DNA of 64,000 bases from Tateyamaria sp. ANG-S1. Lineage in GTDB: Bacteria > Pseudomonadota > Alphaproteobacteria > Rhodobacterales > Rhodobacteraceae. Positions 62,727 to 64,000 of the stretch are shown piece after piece. Where the stretch lies: positions 765,637 to 829,636 of the forward strand of contig NZ_JWLL01000003.1 in NCBI RefSeq assembly GCF_000814025.1. The letters are read 5' to 3'. The translations under genes were made by a program, and so were the position numbers. Positions within the stretch are counted from its first letter, which is position 1. Each line of letters opens with the position of its first letter. The notes under the pieces are model-generated. The model made no database searches, was not told the DNA's origin, and saw only the letters and a list, made by a program, of their open reading frames with translations.

Positions 62727-62743
62727 CTTCAAAGGACTCCGCC

Positions 62744-63210
62744 ATGACCCGCTCTACAAAGACCATTCCGTTTCACTACCTGAACTTCATGGACGACATC
62801 ACCAATCTCCGCGATATCGAGGAGCGGTGGAAGAAGTTCCTCAAGCATTTCCGTCGAGAGGCGCAGGACGCTGATCTCGTGGCTGGGAAAATCACTGAGC
62901 AAGATTTGGTGCCCCCTATGATCTGCTCAACGAGACTGACCGCCGCCGAATCAAACGCCGCGCCATGCGCCTGCTAGAACGCGCGCAATCCAAGACGGGC
63001 ATGTATCATCTGAGTGAAGAAGACCGCGCCCGCCTGACGCCCCTGCGTGGCGGGCTACCTATCGCCAAAATCACTATCGAGCACGAGGCCGACGAGATCG
63101 CGGCGGCCCTTCACGCGGAAATGCCTTGGATGGCCCCTGCGACGGAGGCGGTATGGCACGGACTGTGCGCATCGGCCCAGCAACCGCTGACCATCTTTAG
63201 AAGACATTAA
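62744..63210 (+). pseudogene. Frameshifted N-terminal remnant of an AAA-type ATPase
   Basis: An ATG at 62744 (AAAGGA upstream) opens MTRSTKTIPFHYLNFMDDIT and then breaks near 62911-62917: loss of one base in the GTGCCCCC run moves the frame, after which PYDLLNETDRRRIKRRAMRL and ALHAEMPWMAPATEAVWHGL continue to a TAA at 63208-63210. The latter resembles the segment just before the P-loop of Rhodobacterales Lon-like AAA proteins, but no Walker A follows. The family call is from memory and tentative. The gene is non-functional as it stands. Confidence 0.5.
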
Positions 63211-63406
63211 GACCCGGCTGACGCTGGGCCATGTGTTGGCTGATGCGCCCATCGTCACAACGATCGGTGATCTGGTGGATCGAACCCGCCTCGAAGGGAT
63301 GGGTTTTCGGGCTGTCGTGCGGCTGCTTCGTTCCGGCCACATTCAGATGCTGCGCCACGAGCGCATTGAACGCAGCACCGAAGTCGCCCGGTTGCGCGCG
63401 AACTGA
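63191..63406 (+). pseudogene. Unidentified coding remnant
   Basis: An open frame after a TGA at 63188-63190 gives a coding-looking sequence (RLTLGHVLADAPIVTTIGDL ... GFRAVVRLLRSGHIQMLRHE ... RSTEVARLRAN) that ends at 63404-63406, but it has no good start. It overlaps the end of the ATPase remnant in another frame. I do not recognise the family. Probably the tail of a broken gene. Confidence 0.4.
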
Positions 63407-63535
63407 TCGTTCGTTCCTCAGATCGGCCAGTCGCATTCAACCGCGCTCGGCCGATCTCCACCCCACGTTCCGTAACTTCGCCGAGGCGTCCTTCGCCCAG
63501 GTTGGAATTTTTTGTGTCTGATGAAAGGACAATCA

Positions 63536-63811
63536 ATGCTCCAATACCAATTGGAAGTTCATACGAACTCGAACCGGACAATCGCCAGCTACCGGTTGGT
63601 TTGCGATGCGGAGAGAGTTTGCAGTCGATCGACCAATGAGCGTGTTGAAATCGACGAATGGTCGATCGATCTCGATGCGCTTTCGCTGGCCGAAAATGCG
63701 AGACAGAACAGTCGTTCGCACATTGCTCTCCAAAATCAGCTTGAGCTAGCAAGCCCGGCGGGGGTGGCGGCAGCGGTGCTAGGACCAGTGTCGTCCCAAG
63801 CCAACCTTTAG
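63536..63811 (+). CDS. Hypothetical 91-aa protein
   Basis: The ATG at 63536 has AAAGGAC 6 nt upstream. The protein is hydrophilic with a beta-type N-terminus (LQYQLEVHTNSNRTIASYRL) and an alternating acidic middle (ERVEIDEWSIDLDALSLAEN). No domain recognised. A minus-strand frame of similar length also covers this DNA, and composition does not decide. Low confidence. Confidence 0.3.
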   Translation: MLQYQLEVHTNSNRTIASYRLVCDAERVCSRSTNERVEIDEWSIDLDALSLAENARQNSRSHIALQNQLELASPAGVAAAVLGPVSSQANL

Positions 63812-63919
63812 AGAACATCCTATGCGCAGAGCAAGGCGTCCGCAGAGTGCTTCGACACTGCGTTCAGCTTAGAGGCGTTCATGCATCGGCGTCGCTCAAC
63901 CTATTGAATACAAAAGAAA

Positions 63920-63946
63920 ACCACCGGAAGCGGCGCTCTCGGTGGT
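63920..63946 (-). terminator. Intrinsic terminator at window end
   Basis: ACCACCG and CGGTGGT form a 7-bp stem with a 13-nt loop. On the minus strand TTTTCTTTTG follows, and on the plus strand CATTTTAT, so it works best for minus-strand genes outside the window. The 63407-64000 stretch otherwise holds only the doubtful 91-aa ORF. Confidence 0.65.
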
Positions 63947-64000
63947 CATTTTATCTGTGTCGAGAGGTCAAAAAACCTCAAGAATGGTCACGTTATGCTA

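Noticed and set aside
63255..63818. 187-aa minus-strand ORF at the right end
   Set aside because: It runs antisense through two plus-strand coding-looking pieces, lacks a good start and has Arg/Ser-rich composition typical of shadows.
1..64000. CRISPR arrays, rRNA operons, intact transposases or prophage genes
   Set aside because: No regularly spaced repeats, no rRNA sequence and no transposase, integrase or capsid-like protein was found in any frame.

Overview
The window reads as chromosome of an alphaproteobacterium, most likely Rhodobacterales (Roseobacter group). Supporting signs are a GC-rich, tightly packed layout, the four-subunit sarcosine oxidase, a TRAP transporter, CcmI, Fe-type SodB, Sox/SQR-type sulfur genes, and long operons joined by ATGA overlaps. 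No rRNA, insertion sequence or CRISPR array was seen.

Layout. 1-9.0 kb: the 3' end of an RND pump, an Atm1-like ABC exporter, a LysM protein, a LOG-family hydrolase and sodB. 9.1-15.5 kb: heterotetrameric sarcosine oxidase (soxB, then soxD-soxA-soxG). Three single-helix miniproteins and two strong terminators lie between soxB and soxD, and an unannotated 34-codon ORF is fitted exactly between soxD and soxA. 15.7-20.2 kb: ccmI-ruvX-DUF1289, facing dusA-TauE-dioxygenase. 20.5-23.8 kb: a hydrolase preceded by a 27-aa membrane miniprotein, then an amine-oxidase-like flavoprotein divergent from a TetR regulator across a clear double operator. 24.0-30.1 kb: a TRAP transporter with an aromatic-type flavin hydroxylase, DUF2783 and an MBL protein with a degenerate metal site. 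30.4-33.7 kb: acs and an AraC-type regulator.

33.7-44.4 kb is one probable ten-gene operon: M19 dipeptidase, a peptide ABC transporter with two paralogous binding proteins, a GAF protein, a CaiB/BaiF CoA-transferase and a flavin monooxygenase. A divergent LysR regulator faces it. 45.5-52.2 kb is a sulfide/sulfane-sulfur module: an NsrR-like Rrf2 regulator, a Crp/Fnr regulator, a 31-aa Cys peptide, two YeeE/YedE sulfur-transport subunits, a persulfide dioxygenase-like MBL protein, a DUF442-SQR fusion and a SulP transporter. The regulator pair and the structural operon carry the same palindrome at the same distance from their -10 boxes, so they probably form one small regulon.

At 52.3-52.8 kb there is a seam: a tRNA-like sequence with a 24-nt anticodon loop next to a truncated K+ channel gene. 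52.9-58.5 kb holds a complete RND pump (adaptor plus permease) and gltS. 58.5-64 kb is looser: a gene-poor stretch, an epoxide-hydrolase-like gene with a WYL regulator, an AraC-GyrI regulator, trmO, and then decayed DNA with two perfect palindromes and a frameshifted ATPase remnant.
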